The position numbers were made by a program, and so were the translations under genes. Of a stretch of DNA of 64,000 nucleotides, positions 46,630 through 58,935 are shown piece after piece; positions within the stretch are counted from its first letter, which is position 1; the number at the start of each line of letters is the position of its first letter. Source of the stretch: Aporrectodea caliginosa (taxonomy: Eukaryota; Annelida; Clitellata; Crassiclitellata; Lumbricidae). The stretch lies in assembly GCA_020284085.1 (NCBI GenBank), contig JACEVL010000991.1:1-64000 (forward strand). Reading direction: 5' to 3'. The notes beneath the pieces are model-generated. The model saw only the letters and a list, made by a program, of their open reading frames with translations. It had not been told where the DNA came from and did not search any database.

Positions 46630-47000
46630 TACAGTATGCAGTGTTAAAGAGCCGACCCGCGGGCCAATTCTGGCCAGCCGACTACACAGTTTAAGAATAA
46701 AGTTCACATTTGTCATTTGTAATGCTTAACGAGTTGTATGTGATGTACCGTATGTACGTGACTGATAATGCAGATCAAAATTAAGATTTTCAAACTTAAT
46801 TTAACTGCTGGCATGCTAAAAAATGCACCATTTATGATTAATTTCTGCAAAACATTTTCGGGGGACGGGCTCACCGAGCTCCCTCCCAGATCCCTACCCC
46901 ATTTTGTCAGCTGCCTTCGGCACCATGGCCCACCACTTGCTAGAAACATAATGCCACTGGCCCACGATAAAAAAAAAGGTTTTGACACTACAGTCACGCG
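46630..47000. mobile_element. Probable insertion in RBR flank copy 2
   Basis: Comparison with copies 3 and 4 (57590 and 63630) suggests that the sequence between GACCTACAGTA (46630) and CTACAGTCACGCGCC (46988) is extra. CTACAGTA/CTACAGTC would be an 8-bp duplication with one mismatch. The ends are only weakly inverted (TGCAGTGTTAAA versus TTTGACACTACA). The superfamily is unclear. Confidence 0.45.
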
Positions 47001-47519
47001 CCAAAAAATTTGACAATAATGCGAGGCACATAATAATGTACTTGTATGCCTATCGTGAGGCCATAATATGTTTTATTGCCCTGATTTTACGCAGCTACTG
47101 TGAAATTTCTAAGCATTGGCCTATAGCCTACAACTGGTCTTTAGTGTATTGACTGCTTTTATTTTGCATATTGGAAGAAGAAAACGAACAGTCCCTTAGG
47201 CTAACCTCGAGAGGCGGACTTGCGTATGAAGTATTAACAGTCGAACACGTTAACTACAAGACTATCGCGCTACACCATAAACAACGAAAGGTAAAAAGTA
47301 ATTGCTATGTTTATGTTAGGCTATTATAGGATTTCTTAGCAAATGGTTCACAACAGTTACTGTAGGTTATCTTTATATTTTTAACTGCTTGCTCTGTGTA
47401 ATCGTAATCTCCAAATTAAAAGTTAAGGGAGGTCACCAGATTGTTCACGAGGACAGCGTCAAAGTCACATTATTTGTTCACAGATGCCAAGTGAAAAATA
47501 TAATCCGGTTGCCTGAAGA

Positions 47520-47680
47520 CCAGAGAGAGAAATAGACAGACAGACAGACAGACAGACATACAGAGACAGAGAAAGAGAAAGAGAAAGAGAGACAGAGAAA
47601 CAGACAGACAGACAGAAAGACAGACAGACAGAGACAGAGACAGACAGAGAGACAGAGACAGACAGAGAGAGCGTCTCGCA
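47520..47680. repeat. (GACA/GAGA)n microsatellite
   Basis: About 160 bases of GACAGACA and GAGAAAGA repeats following GAAGACCAGAGAGAG, at the same relative place as in flank copies 1 and 3. Confidence 0.95.
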
Positions 47681-49848
47681 GGAGCTGTGTCGGTATGTTG
47701 TCTTTAAGTCGTCATAAAAGTGGAAACGGAAGGTGAATAGATACAATCATGTAAGTGTATGATTTTCTTGAAAGGTGTGACTTTACTTTTGATTGGAAAG
47801 CCTAAAGAGAGATAGATGTAGTATAGAGGCGTTTGAGGCAGACGATGGTGGATGAACTACAAGATGGGCTATAGAAATTGGGAATTGGCAGGTTTTATGG
47901 TGATGGGTTAAGGCTACAGTCGATGTGCAGTGTGGTAAATAGGCCAGTTGCAGTAGTGATGAGTGGATCGATTAGTTTGAATATAAGAAGAAAGGCAAGA
48001 AATTGTTCTGTCTTGTTCAGATACTGTGAGATTTCTTAGCATTTAGTTTACAATTACAATTATTACAAAGCTTTAACAAGCTTTAACGAGCGCAAGGTCA
48101 CAGAAATTTACATTTGGTATATCAACTGTTTGCCTAGTTTGCATTTGAAACGAAAGTCACTGGCTAATCTTGCGCATACGAAATGTATTTTCCAATCGTA
48201 ATCGTAATCTCGAGACTTCTAAAGCGCGACTTAAAGCTAAGCGCAGGGCACCGGTTTATTCACGAGCGTAGCGTTATGTCAGAGGTCTAAGTCCAGTTGC
48301 CAGGAGACCAGAGAGAGAAAGTGGCAGAGGAGTTGCTAAGGAGGATTCTTCCGGAAGATGAGTGACTGGAAAGTGGAGGACGGGATGTAGTGCGGAAAGT
48401 TTCAACGCAATGAATTTCTTATACTTTTGAATCTAATCAAATCGCCTAACTAATAGTCAGGAGAAGTAAATGTGAGTCACATTGGTCGCTGTGCTGTAAT
48501 GAATCATGGTAATGAATCATGCTTTAGTCTACTAGCTAACGTCTAATAACACGCGCAAGGTAATTTAAGAAATTCCACTCTCCTAGCTTCTATTATAGCC
48601 GACGTTTTGTGCAGACAACACACATACATGTTAACCCAGTAGTTCATGCATGACGGCCTGCCTGCTCAACGACTTGTGCAGCAAATACCACGACTAAGTA
48701 TAGCCTATAGCATGGATCTCTCTATACGTCGTTTATGCACTATTAACATCTACGAAACACGATCAAATGTTGTAAAATGGCTACAGGTAACCTGTGACAT
48801 TATTAACCTCCAACCCACCAGCTGGAGTCAGTTGTGACCTCATTGATACAAACTTCGAAATAGTCATTGGATTTCTTTTAGGTAACTGGAAAAAGTTCGA
48901 TTCTTAAGACAGCGTTTTAAACCCACAACACGTGTGCTTTTCTTTCACATAACGCGACGGAGTGGAAGTTGAGCCAACCTAGAGAACTTTGCAAACTGAA
49001 TATAACGCCTACAAGGGTTGAAAATATGATTTTATGGTGCCAAAGCGAGATACACCTCACTGAAGGCCGCTCTTCCGCTCAGCCTGTGATACTGCGAGTA
49101 GTACAAAAACATTAAACCTATAAATGAGATTTCTCGGTTTACCATCAACTAATCATCGTTATTTATGTTGCTTTGTTAATACCTAAATGTTTTTGCTTAC
49201 AATTAACTAGTTCTTGCGAATATAAGTGACATTTCAATGTTTGTGTATTAATTAATGGTATTAATACAATTATTTGAGAATTTTATGCTCAGTTTTAAAA
49301 TAATAAGGCAAATGTAACCAATAAGCGTCATGTTTAGTAGCTTGAGCAACGCCTTGCACAGATTTTTGCACAATGAAAGCTATTATTTGAACCGATGCAA
49401 TGGGTCATATAAATGGGTCTGCTAAAGCGATTCACCCTCTTCGTCTATAATATGTGATATACTGAACTGAAACTATGCTGTATATGCCATTCATATAGCT
49501 AGTTTTCCGTCCTTAATTCTTATTTGAAAATCCACTAAATAAAATTAGCTCCAAACTCATTGAAAATATCTAAAGTAGCCAACTAAGGTAAACACATCTA
49601 ACATCTGCCCAACAACTGCTAGGAATATCATGTCCTCATTGTGGCTGTGTTGCTTTGTATTTGACCAGGAAAGATGCCTCAAAGTTCAAGAATTATTGTA
49701 TCCAGGATTCACAAGTATCGTCACTATAATTATTTACAGTTAGAATCAAATGTTAGTGGCGGGTGTGTGTTAATTATTGGCGTGACCGTGTAAATGGAGT
49801 AAGTACAAAGCAAGAGCAAAAAACCAAAACTTAGAAAGTGAGGTGAAA

Positions 49849-50835
49849 ATGGATACTTATAGAGCCACATTGAAAAATGCTGAGCATTTTGCCACAAACG
49901 TCAGTCGTAGGCCGTGTCCCCGTTGCAACCTCGAGACGATTGTTCGCAGAAAGCAACTGAACAAAACTGCATCTGGACTTCATGTGATATGTTACCAGTG
50001 CAGATTGGACTGGTGCTTCATATGCGGAGCTCCGTGGCATCCAAGTGATACGTGTAACGAAATCTGCTACAACGTATCGGCTTATGAAGCCAAAACAGAA
50101 CACCATGGACCAAAAATCTTAAGAGACAGCATAGATAGCGATGAATGCAATGAAGTGAGAACTACTTTTGAGTCTGTCGATGACAAAGACCTGCAAGAAA
50201 TCTTGAAAGGCCACTCTAAAGAATCCAGGACGGATTTTTCAGATAAGGATATATCCAGGACGGATTTTTCAGATAAGGATATTCCATCACTTAGCGCAAA
50301 ATATATCAACACAGTTGAAGATAAAAGTAGTGTTATTCTTAGCATTTAACATGCTTGCAATATATGTTTCGCTAATTCTGCATATGACATACGACCATGT
50401 TGTCAGTTTCCAATATGTGCTGATTGCCTTAGGACTTATCTTACTTTGAAAATTACCAACGGAGTAATTGATATAACCTGTCCCAATCACGGTTGTAACC
50501 TTGTCATATCAGAAGCAGAAATAAGCAGGTCAGTCGATGGAAAGACTTTCTTAAAATATCAACAATTTGTCGTCAATGCAAAACAGGAACCTGACAAAAA
50601 AACGTGTCCTCGATGTAATTACATTACAGTAATAGATACGTCGAATGCAAGTACAGATGGACTCAGAATCAGTTGTCCTGAATGTGATCTTGGCTGGTGT
50701 TTTAATTGTCGGGCTCCATGGCATCAAAATATGACATGTAGCGTGTTTCAATCTCGAGATGATAACGTGTTCAAAGAATGGGCTTCAGGCTATTCTTCTG
50801 GACAGAATAATGCACGACAATGTCCAACCTGTCAG
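49849..50835 (+). pseudogene. RBR2 exon 1: N-terminal IBR-like module, RING1, IBR, one in-frame TAA
   Basis: ATG 49849 (the context matches the upstream 31954 region of RBR1). Residues ~20-68: IBR-like module CPRCNLET, CYQCRLDWCFICG, WHPSDTC. A linker has a directly repeated SRTDFSDKDI. TAA at 50347-50349 stands where RBR1 has GAA. Reading on in the same frame gives RING1 (CNICFANSAYDIRPCC, CADCLRTYL, CPNHGC) and IBR (CPRCNYITVID, CPECDLGWCFNC, WHQNMTC), then QCPTCQ and the donor TCAG|GTTTGT at 50835. Everything except the TAA is intact, so this is either a very young null allele, a sequencing error, a readthrough case, or two separate proteins. Frameshifts are absent. The second open part (from 50446 on) could start only inside RING1. 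Confidence 0.85.
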
Positions 50836-51350
50836 GTTTGTATAGGCCTATATGTTCGTATGCATTTATGTGTTTCACTATGTGTGTTAAGTATGTATGA
50901 CGTAGGCATGCATGACATGTATGCAATGTTATGCACGCATATATGTATGTATGCGTTTATTTATGTACAGATGAAACTAGTGTTTTTAAACTGATGTGCA
51001 GATGTCTTCAGAGCTTGCACAAGCATCTTGCAAAAGGGTTTATTAATTATACTAGAGAATCAAATAATCGTTTTGTTAACTTGTTCTCGAGTAATGTAAT
51101 ATTCTAGTTGTTCGTTTCTTCTAATAGACTCTTTAGAAGAATGCTATTGCGATTCCGAAGCTGTTTTTAGTGTAAGGCCTTAATCTAAGTGGGAATCTGA
51201 ATGACGAAAGAGATAATTACTCTTGTCTATTGGCCATATTAACGGTTTAAGATCCTTACAATATAATATAGGCCTACTTTTAATAGTAATCCGTGCTCAC
51301 AGTTTCTACAAACATTTACATTTGTGAGGTTTGCTTTTATGCGTCAGGCT

Positions 51351-52325
51351 CAGTGATGGCCGCTGTTCTGTTTTGAAAACACTTTTCTATTTTCAAAATA
51401 AAAAATATTTTATTTTGTATTTTCAAAATACTTTTGAAAAGTATTTTGTAAGAGTATTTTGAAAATAGTTTTAAAAAGTATTTTTTTAATTCAAAATACT
51501 TTTCCAAAATACTTTTCCACAATACCTTCTGCCAAAATAATTATTTTAATGTTATAATGCTTAATTAATCATCTTCTGCTCACATCAACTACCGGTATTT
51601 GTGAGTTTGTTGTATCAGGATATATCATGGTTCTCTGCTTGGTTCTCTTTTTCTTTACTTTCTTTTTTTCTATACACCACACCACTAGGAACATTGCTGG
51701 ATAATAATCATTCGCTGGGATATCATTTCTATGCTGATGATACTCACATCTACATTTCATATGACAGTCTGTCATGTGATTAATGTCTTTGTGGCTGTTG
51801 TCTGCTGTATTTGATGAGGTACAGTCTTGGATGGCAGCCAATAAACTCCTCGTTAACGCATCGAAGACAGAATTTCTGCTACTTGGACCTCCACAGCAAC
51901 TTAAACAAATTGACCGGCTTAAGCTTTCGAAATCGGGTGACATAATAATTGTTGAGCAGACTGATGCTGCTCGCAACTTAGGCATTGATTTCAATTCTAC
52001 CATGCAGTGCCGTCGCTATGGTCCTGGAGGCCCCCAAAGCCATACTTGATGCCCCCAATTATCCCAATAACTAAGAAAAATACACTGCAAACGAGAACAA
52101 ACAAGAACGACCGAACGTCATGTCATCTCTTTAACCAAGCTCTTTCACCGACAACAGCTTAAAGTCAACAGTGTAGGCTAGCCTAAGTATCAATAAATAG
52201 CATCGATACTCGAACTCATGTTTGAGGAAAACTTTCTCCGTCTTTCCGTTTTCAAAATACTTTTGAAACAAGTATTTTATTTTGTATTTTCAAAATACTT
52301 GTTAAAAGTATTTTGCCCATCACTG
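51351..52325. mobile_element. hAT-type inverted-repeat element, split by other insertions
   Basis: The left end CAGTGATGGCCGC and right end TTGCCCATCACTG are inverted. Both arms have the same internal palindromic run, TATTTTGTATTTTCAAAATA. The flanking 8-mers GTCAGGCT and GTCAAGTG match only 5 of 8, so the target-site duplication is weak or diverged. The middle contains a LINE fragment (51640-52006) and other sequence. It lies in RBR2 intron 1. Confidence 0.6.
51640..52006 (+). mobile_element. LINE reverse-transcriptase palm fragment
   Basis: Plus strand reads GYHFYADDTHIYI (catalytic YADD) and, after a stop and shift, VQSWMAANKLLVNASKTEFL, then ARNLGIDFNSTM, consistent with CR1/L2-like reverse transcriptases. 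Truncated on both sides; nested in the inverted-repeat element in RBR2 intron 1. Confidence 0.85.
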
Positions 52326-52359
52326 GTCAAGTGTAATAATATTATTATAAACTTTCCAG

Positions 52360-52525
52360 GTATATATTCAAAGGAACGGTGGCTGTGATCATATGAAGTG
52401 CACCCAGTGTGGAACAGATTTCTGTTACCAATGCGGGGACAAGGGATTCGATCACAGACATGTTGAAACAAGGAATGTTGGAGTTAACAACCCGCAAAGA
52501 AACCATGGATTGTTGAAAGCATTCG
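52360..52525 (+). CDS. RBR2 Rcat (RING2) exon
   Basis: The acceptor AAACTTTCCAG ends at 52359; phase 0, starting VYIQRNGGCDHMKC, then CGTDFCYQCGDKG. The NGGC cysteine is the expected ubiquitin acceptor of RBR ligases, and the remaining Cys pairs complete two zinc sites. The donor TTCG|GTATGT (52525) is strong and phase 1, which fits the last exon. Without splicing the frame would run on to 52644 through another hydrophobic stretch (LLCFSLVFTLFLG), so an alternative, intron-retained membrane end is conceivable. Confidence 0.85.
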
Positions 52526-53606
52526 GTATGTCTTTGTTCACAACTAATGGATCTTTATTATGCTTCTCGCTAGTTTTCACTCTTTTCCTTGGATTGCCCC
52601 TGCATTTAGCTTCTTGCAATGTCAACTTCTTGACTTGTTATTAAATTTCATCTTTCTGTCCTCATTTGACTAGATTACCTCCACCAAGTTTTTTTTAAAT
52701 CAGTAAATTTTGCACTTTAAACTCCAATTGATGAGTCCTTTGTTTCGCTGGAGTTGTGGCTGCCTCTTAGTGGAATCGAATGGGCATCATATAAAGTTGA
52801 ATTATTTTACTTTTATTAAGTTATTTTGTAGAGTGCAATCCTTCATGCTCTTCATTTAACGCTGTCCTTCGCCAGCAAACTTATCTATTCGCTCTAAAAA
52901 CGTATAGCCTCTTCGTGCAGCTCACGTTATGCTTTGCACACCGAGGAGTTGATATTAAATGGTGTATTGTTTCTTTAAAAGTAATCAGGCTTAATCAACA
53001 AACATATAAAACAACTGGTATATTTAAAATTTGTTGATCTACTGTTTCAGACTAACAATTTTTCTCTTGTAATCATAATTTGCTTCTTGCATATTACTTT
53101 AAATGGGGACTCGGTTGTTCAGATATCACTTTCATTCATTGTAATTGAATCATTAGTAACGGGCGTTTAGAGTTTAGGTCTATGCTTTCAAATATAAATT
53201 TATCGAATTACTGAAATTGTTAGGGTTGTATACCTAGGCCTATGTCACGATTATGTACAAGCCACCCATGTTCTTTAAGACTTCTTATTAACATTGATCG
53301 TTTATAATAATAATTGCAATGTTATTATTTAGTTAAGAACATTATTGAGTTGAAACTTTCTTTTTTTCAACTGATTAACCAGCCATAATTGATTGTTGTT
53401 AAAAAGGGTGACCCTAATTAAGCGGGGCTTGCGCCCCTTTTGGATCTCCCTGTTCCCTAGCCAATGCACCGATATGTATTAGTCAAGTTATAATTGTTGT
53501 TAATTGTTTTATGCATTGTGCTTCTGGAAATAAAATGTTGTCAGTTGTCAGTTGGTAAGATGAGTTTGAAAGAGTATGATATGTTGTTCTATTTCTATTT
53601 GCACAG

Positions 53607-53758
53607 GTTGCGTGGCTTTCATTTCAATTGTTTTCGTCTTTTTCTGTGGGGTGATACCTCTACTGGTTTTAACACGAAATTTCGGCAGAAATGATATGCG
53701 TCCAGTCGGCCTCTGTACTGAAGACGACGTTTGTTGTTGTACTGCAACGCAGCCCTGA
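53607..53758 (+). CDS. RBR2 last exon, transmembrane anchor
   Basis: The acceptor TATTTGCACAG ends at 53606. In phase 1 it reads CVAFISIVFVFFCGVIPLLV, a membrane helix, then a basic TRNFGR and a short Cys-rich tail ending DDVCCCTATQP at TGA 53756-53758. The reading frame joins exactly to the preceding exon. With it the predicted protein is IBR-RING1-IBR-Rcat-TM, about 430 residues if the TAA in exon 1 is ignored, with the RBR on the cytosolic side if the helix is a tail anchor. Confidence 0.72.
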
Positions 53759-55339
53759 CCACGACTGCGTCGTCTCCTTTCAGTATTTGGTGACAGCGGT
53801 GCTATCCGAGCGACAGGCTAATCTTTGGGTTTAGATACAGCTTAGGACGTGGGGTGGTCGTATCTATCTTGCAGAGAAATCGAGACATCTTTGGTGTTTC
53901 TTGTAGTTATAACTAAATATGTACAAGGTATTTACAACAGCGGTGCACTGAACATGAATCTAGAAGTCTCCGTTGATTCGCTTTAGGCGCATAATAACGC
54001 GAGGTATAACCCGTTTAAGAGATGCTCAGCTCGTTGGCCCTCCGAGTAACCTTCGTGTCCGTTTCTTGGCGAATCCCGTTCATTCTGTGACCTATGTCTT
54101 CCTCTCTTCTCCTTTCACCTCCGCCTGTCAATCCTTTCACTTCCCCCAACCACGCTCTTCGATTCGTTCCCGTCGTCTTGTCATAGCTCTTCCCTATGTC
54201 TTTCAAACACTTTGACAGGCGTGGTCGCTCGCCCCTCACTCCTCGTTCCCTTTGGTCGATCTAACCGTCAATCATATGGAGTCTTGCGAAATCTTATTAT
54301 AGGCCTAGTTCATGATTGTTCAAATCATACAAACAAATAAAACACTTAATAATAGTCGCACGATTAACATTTTTAATCGAAATTAGCTGCATATTAATCG
54401 ATATTTTTCATATTTCCTTCAAGTATATTAATATATTTCAATAAAGCAGCAATAACTGAATGCTTACTTCTTTACAAAACAGTTTTAATAATCTTTGTTT
54501 AAGGCATATTGAACTATTCCATTTAGGTTACTAGTTGAATAGCTTTGCATAGCATAAACTTTTGGATTAACAGGGAAACAATATTCAAATAAGTCAACTG
54601 CTGAAAGTAAGTATTTTATTTTGGGCTACCTTTAAAATGATATAAAAGGTGAAAATTATACATGAGTGTATATGATCACGTTGATCAATCCAATGTTCTC
54701 AGCAGCCCATCTTGCGATGGCGTTAACTTAGTAGACTAGTGTTGCTGTATTTCGCTTGATGCATTGGTCTTGCTATCTCCTGAAATTCAACCAATGTAGT
54801 ATGGCGGGGCGCCAATACAACTTTCGTGGACGACGCGGCCGATGTCAACGGCTCATTATGAGCGATAAACGGAGGATTCGCTCACAGCTGAATATTGAGC
54901 AACGAATTGCTACGATGATACTTTAATTCTTTCTTGCAATATTTGCAAACCATAGTATCACGGGTTTTCAAGATAAACGTTCCGTTCAAAACCGGTTTTT
55001 CCGCCTTTGATCCCATTTTTTAATTTGTGATATAACCTAAAATTTGGAATCAACAAATTCTCAGTAGGCCTAGACTTAAGAAGGAAAGACCAGAATATAA
55101 AACAAAACAGTCGCTCGTTTAACGAGTGGGAGATATTCGGATTCACACCCTTTGCATATAGGCCTATTCTTATTGGTAGGCTGTTGCCATAATTATTGCG
55201 ATTAGTAACAATTGCCGGATTCCATTATTCATTTATCGCTGTCTTAATTATATAAGAGTTTGGCATTGTTAGAGAATTTCGCGGTGCACAGCCACGAAAC
55301 AATAATTATATTCCCGAGCATTATCGTAATGGAACCCAT
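53759..55339. other. RBR2 downstream region, no gene recognised
   Basis: The part 53760-54290 is less AT-rich with a pyrimidine-rich plus strand and might be a solo LTR or other element, but no ends or duplications could be seen. 54300-55340 is AT-rich without signals. Confidence 0.35.
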
Positions 55340-55690
55340 ACTAATAGAATAAATTTTTAATTAAGTACTATGGCGAGGTATAATTGGAAATTTCTTCATC
55401 AGATCGTAGGCCCATAATAAATTCACCCTCTTCGAAATACAGATTAAATGTTAGGCTACTTATAATTATCAACGCAGCACTGGTGAAACCTTGTAACCCT
55501 GTTATTGTGTTTTAACCTGATTATTTGTTTGAGTTCCAAGTATTTTCATTGCAGCAATAATTGTCAAATCAATATGAGTGTTAAAATTGAAAGCGAAATG
55601 TAATATTCATAATATTATATTCAGTTTACTATGACCGTTCTGATATAATTATCAGTAAACCTAAATTGGCGTTAGACCTATATGATATTG
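55340..55690. repeat. RBR-unit 3' flank, copy 2
   Basis: Collinear with 37750-38055 after RBR1, and its end (GACCGTTCTGATATAATTATCAG) with 26753-26800. Confidence 0.75.
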
Positions 55691-55749
55691 TCTGGGATGG
55701 AAATTATTATGGTACAATTGTATTGTAGGCTCCTATTTAATAGAGTATT

Positions 55750-55985
55750 GTATTTACGGAATTCTATAGCGCCTCTCACAGTACGACCTAATCAGAGGTG
55801 CTTCCAGTGCGAGAAACCCCGCGAGAAAAGTCTGAAGAGTACGGGCAGAGACAGTTACGATCATAGAGCGAGTCGTAAAGGGAAGATCGTTCCTCAGCAA
55901 AGAGTCAACAGATGCATAAGCGCGGCATTGGGCAGTAGCAGTGCGAGTCCGAGGCACCAAGAGGTCATATCGGTCTAACAATGCT
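55750..55985 (-). mobile_element. LINE 3' fragment
   Basis: Minus strand reads YDLLVPRTRTATAQCRAYA and LLRNDLPF, a reverse-transcriptase ORF end, then GGAAGCACCTCTGATTAG and GGCGCTATAG. Same subfamily as 16517-17175, 5'-truncated. Confidence 0.78.
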
Positions 55986-56484
55986 AACGAAATAAAACAA
56001 ACAGGCTATCAAATAATATCGTCATAAGTTTCTTATCTACTATGTTTGTATTATGGGATACATTAATTCAACTGTATCCCATATTATTAGTCAGTGCATT
56101 AAAATGTTGACTTGTGCCGTCGTATTTAGAAAGAAAATAGTAAAGTATTCAGAAAGTATTTGTCTTAAACGATCAGAGGAAATACTTTATGATAGCGGTA
56201 CATTAATTCAAAGTATCCGGTCATGCTGTGTGAGGACTTGTTGCATCTTTGATCTGCTGCCCTCTCCGTTCAGTAAGCTTATAGTTCCATTATTTCTGTC
56301 TGCGAGTATTTATTCCGTCTGACGGAACTCTTTATGACAGCCTCCATCCTTAATCTCCAAACACGCATATAATAACAGCTTAGCCGACTATTGAATTTGC
56401 AGATCACTTATTCAGAAAACCTCTTGACGCAAAAATGGGCCATTGGCATAGTAGGTTTAATTCGAATAAATATTGTAAAATTTT

Positions 56485-56625
56485 AATCTGCCAGGTACGC
56501 ATGCCTGACGGTATCAAAAGCTTTGGAAAAATCTAAAGCTATTACGTGGACATTCTGATTGGAATTAAGCAACTCTGATGTATTATGAGTGAGAGCAATG
56601 AAGGCAGTAGGTGTACATGGAAAAG
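56485..56625 (-). mobile_element. LINE reverse-transcriptase fragment
   Basis: Minus strand reads NSNQNVHVIALDFSKAFDTV, the palm motif A region (FSKAFDTV) of non-LTR reverse transcriptases, preceded by a short FIALTHN block. Only about 45 codons remain. Confidence 0.8.
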
Positions 56626-57944
56626 CTAGATAATAGTATAATATTATATAAAGTAATAGCTTAGTAAGGTTAAAAAATAACATTCGAGATATAAAGTTTC
56701 GGAGTCTTTGTCAGGAAGGTTAAAGATGTGTTCTGGCCCTCAGAAAATAAGGGGTGAAATAATGTATACAGTAGCCTATCGTTGACTTGTTCAATTCAAT
56801 TAATTCAATTTAGTCAGGTAATTGGTTACACAGAGAACCTACAGAAGTTATGGTTCTCGCTATCTATAGCACCATATATGTAGAGTTGGAAGCAAGACAA
56901 CTGCCGTATACCGAAATAATAATACAGAACCAACTCGAGTAAATAGGCCTACAACTATACAGAGACAGCTCTTAACTAATGTCTTAACTAACGGCTCAGT
57001 AGGACTACCACAACTGAGCAGAAACCGAAGCTTAACCTTTCAAAATGGTTCTCACTCTTGATACGTGAACGGTCATGACCAACAGCTACAGAAAGTTAAG
57101 ACAAACTCATTCTGAATTCGCGGACTCGAATACAGAATGCCTTGAGGAAACACGAAGACAAAAAACAAATAGCGATACATACATAGTATTACATAGATAC
57201 AGATTCAAAATAATCGTTCAATCATTCGAACAGGTAAATCTGTACCTGGTTATAGGTCTATTATAGGCAAAGCAGGAATTTTCGCCAGATAGCAGCAGGC
57301 GGCAATGAGGAAGATCAGAACCAGTTATAATTTATATGAGCAGAATTTACGCTTATTCGCTGTTTGAAGTAACGTGGAAATGTCTTCGTGCTATTATTAA
57401 CATTGGGCCTTTGAGTATCTCGTGCAAATTTCTTAGAATGACCCTTATGGCATGCTGACATCATTTCCAATTTCCACAGTGTGAACGAAATATACGCAAT
57501 CATCTACCTCACCTTTTCATATGTTGCTTACTCACAGGTATAGATGCTAGGAAGTGGGAACATTTATCAAGGGGGAATGCATAGATATATGAATATCACC
57601 TGCAATTACGCGCCACAAAATATTTAACAATAGGCCTAGTTTGAGGCACATTATTATGTACTAAATAGGCTTACCATATATTAAGTTCTGTTGCCCTGTT
57701 TTTGCTCAGCTATTATAAAATTTCTTAGCATAGGCCTATGGCCTACAGCTGGTCTTTAGTGTATTAGCTGTTTGTATTTTGCATGTAGGAGAAGAAGAAG
57801 AGCAGTCTTTCAGGCTAACCTCGAGAGTCGGCCGAGGGTATTAAAATTTGACAGTCGAGCACGCTAACTATCGAGCACATCATAATTATAGCCTACGACG
57901 AAAGGTAAACATTAATTGTTCAGCTCTTGTGGGTTTTCTGAGTA

Positions 57945-58270
57945 CGTGCTTCCCAATCTTTTTGGCTACGGAACCCCTTTGACCTGCATTTTTTACGGAA
58001 AACCGACCATAACAAAGCGTATTCTGATAGTGATCAGGATATATACGTATATGCAGCCTAAATCGATAAGCCTTAGATAAGAAAACAGTTGAGATTATAC
58101 ATTATTTTGAAGGAAATTTTCTAACGAAATCCTTCTCTTAACCTCGCAGTCTGATTTATAATGTAACAACGCATTCGAACAACACTTAGACTATCCAAAA
58201 TTTCTCACGGAACCATTATCTCCTCTCACGGAACCCTGGGGTTCCGCGAAACACACTTTGGAAAAGGCTG
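57945..58270. mobile_element. hAT (Charlie-like) MITE
   Basis: The left end GTGCTTCCCAATCTTTTTGG and right end CTGGGGTTCCGCGAAACACA then CTTTGGAAAAGGCTG match the well-known hAT terminus style CAGTGCTTCCCAA. TCTGAGTA (57937-57944) and TCTTAGCA (58271-58278) form an 8-bp duplication with two mismatches. The uninterrupted site is seen in flank copy 2 (TTTCTTAGCATTTAG, about 48032). Confidence 0.82.
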
Positions 58271-58443
58271 TCTTAGCATATTATGGTTTACAAGTGTATC
58301 TTTACTGCATTGACTGCTTGTAGTTTCGTAATCGTAATATCGGAATTTATAAGTCGCTACCTAAATATGAAGGGCAGAACAGCATCACAGTGAAAACGTT
58401 TCTCCAGAGGTACCAAGCGATGAACATAGTACTGTTTTCTGAA

Positions 58444-58469
58444 GACCAGAGACAGACAAACAGGCAGAC

Positions 58470-58517
<48 letters not shown>

Positions 58518-58576
58518 AGAAGAAGAAGAAGAAGAAGAAGAAGAAGAAGAAGAAGAAGAAGAAGCAGAAGCAGAAG
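58444..58576. repeat. (GACA)n-(GA)n-(GAA)n microsatellite
   Basis: Follows GAAGACCAGA, as in flank copy 2. The (GAA)n part is expanded only here and gives a poly-Glu open frame. Confidence 0.95.
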
Positions 58577-58935
58577 CAGGATCTCTTTCGATTGGTTGTT
58601 CTTAGACTGACAGAAAATTGAAAGCGGAGGGTTGGATAGGTATGATCAAGATTTTCGAAAAGATGAGACTATTTCTGAATGGGAACATAAGGAGTGATAG
58701 GTAGTGAAGATTCAGTCAGTAAGTGGGTGAACTACGAGATGGGCTGAAAAACGGAGGTACTAAATGGAGGTCCAAGTCCAATCTTTCAAATCTAATAATA
58801 TAATAACCTAACGAATGTTTAGGAGACACGAATGTGAGGCATATTGGTTGCTGTGCTCTAATGAATCGCGCTTAAGCCTATTTGCCGGTATTTCAATGCA
58901 TAGTATTTCAGGGAATTTCCTTAAGTCATAGCACC

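Larger units (their letters stand above)
45360..49840. repeat. RBR-unit 5' flank, copy 2
   Basis: Shares ordered blocks with the flanks at 29130, 57000 and 62130: GATACATACATAGATACAGA (45618), AGATAGCAGCAGGCGGCAAT (45703), ATGTTGCTTACTCATAGGTA (46557), GGCCTATAGCC (47119), AACGAAAGGTAAA (47283), a GACA microsatellite (47520-47680), AATGAATCATG (48490) and TTCATGCATGACGGCCTG (48643). An inner part (47090-47700) is partly repeated again at 48010-48320. A LINE fragment splits the copy at about 45790-46320. It leads into RBR2. Confidence 0.8.

Noticed and set aside
58390..58605. Acidic open frame with poly-Glu
   Set aside because: Arises from a (GAA)n expansion in the RBR flank microsatellite.
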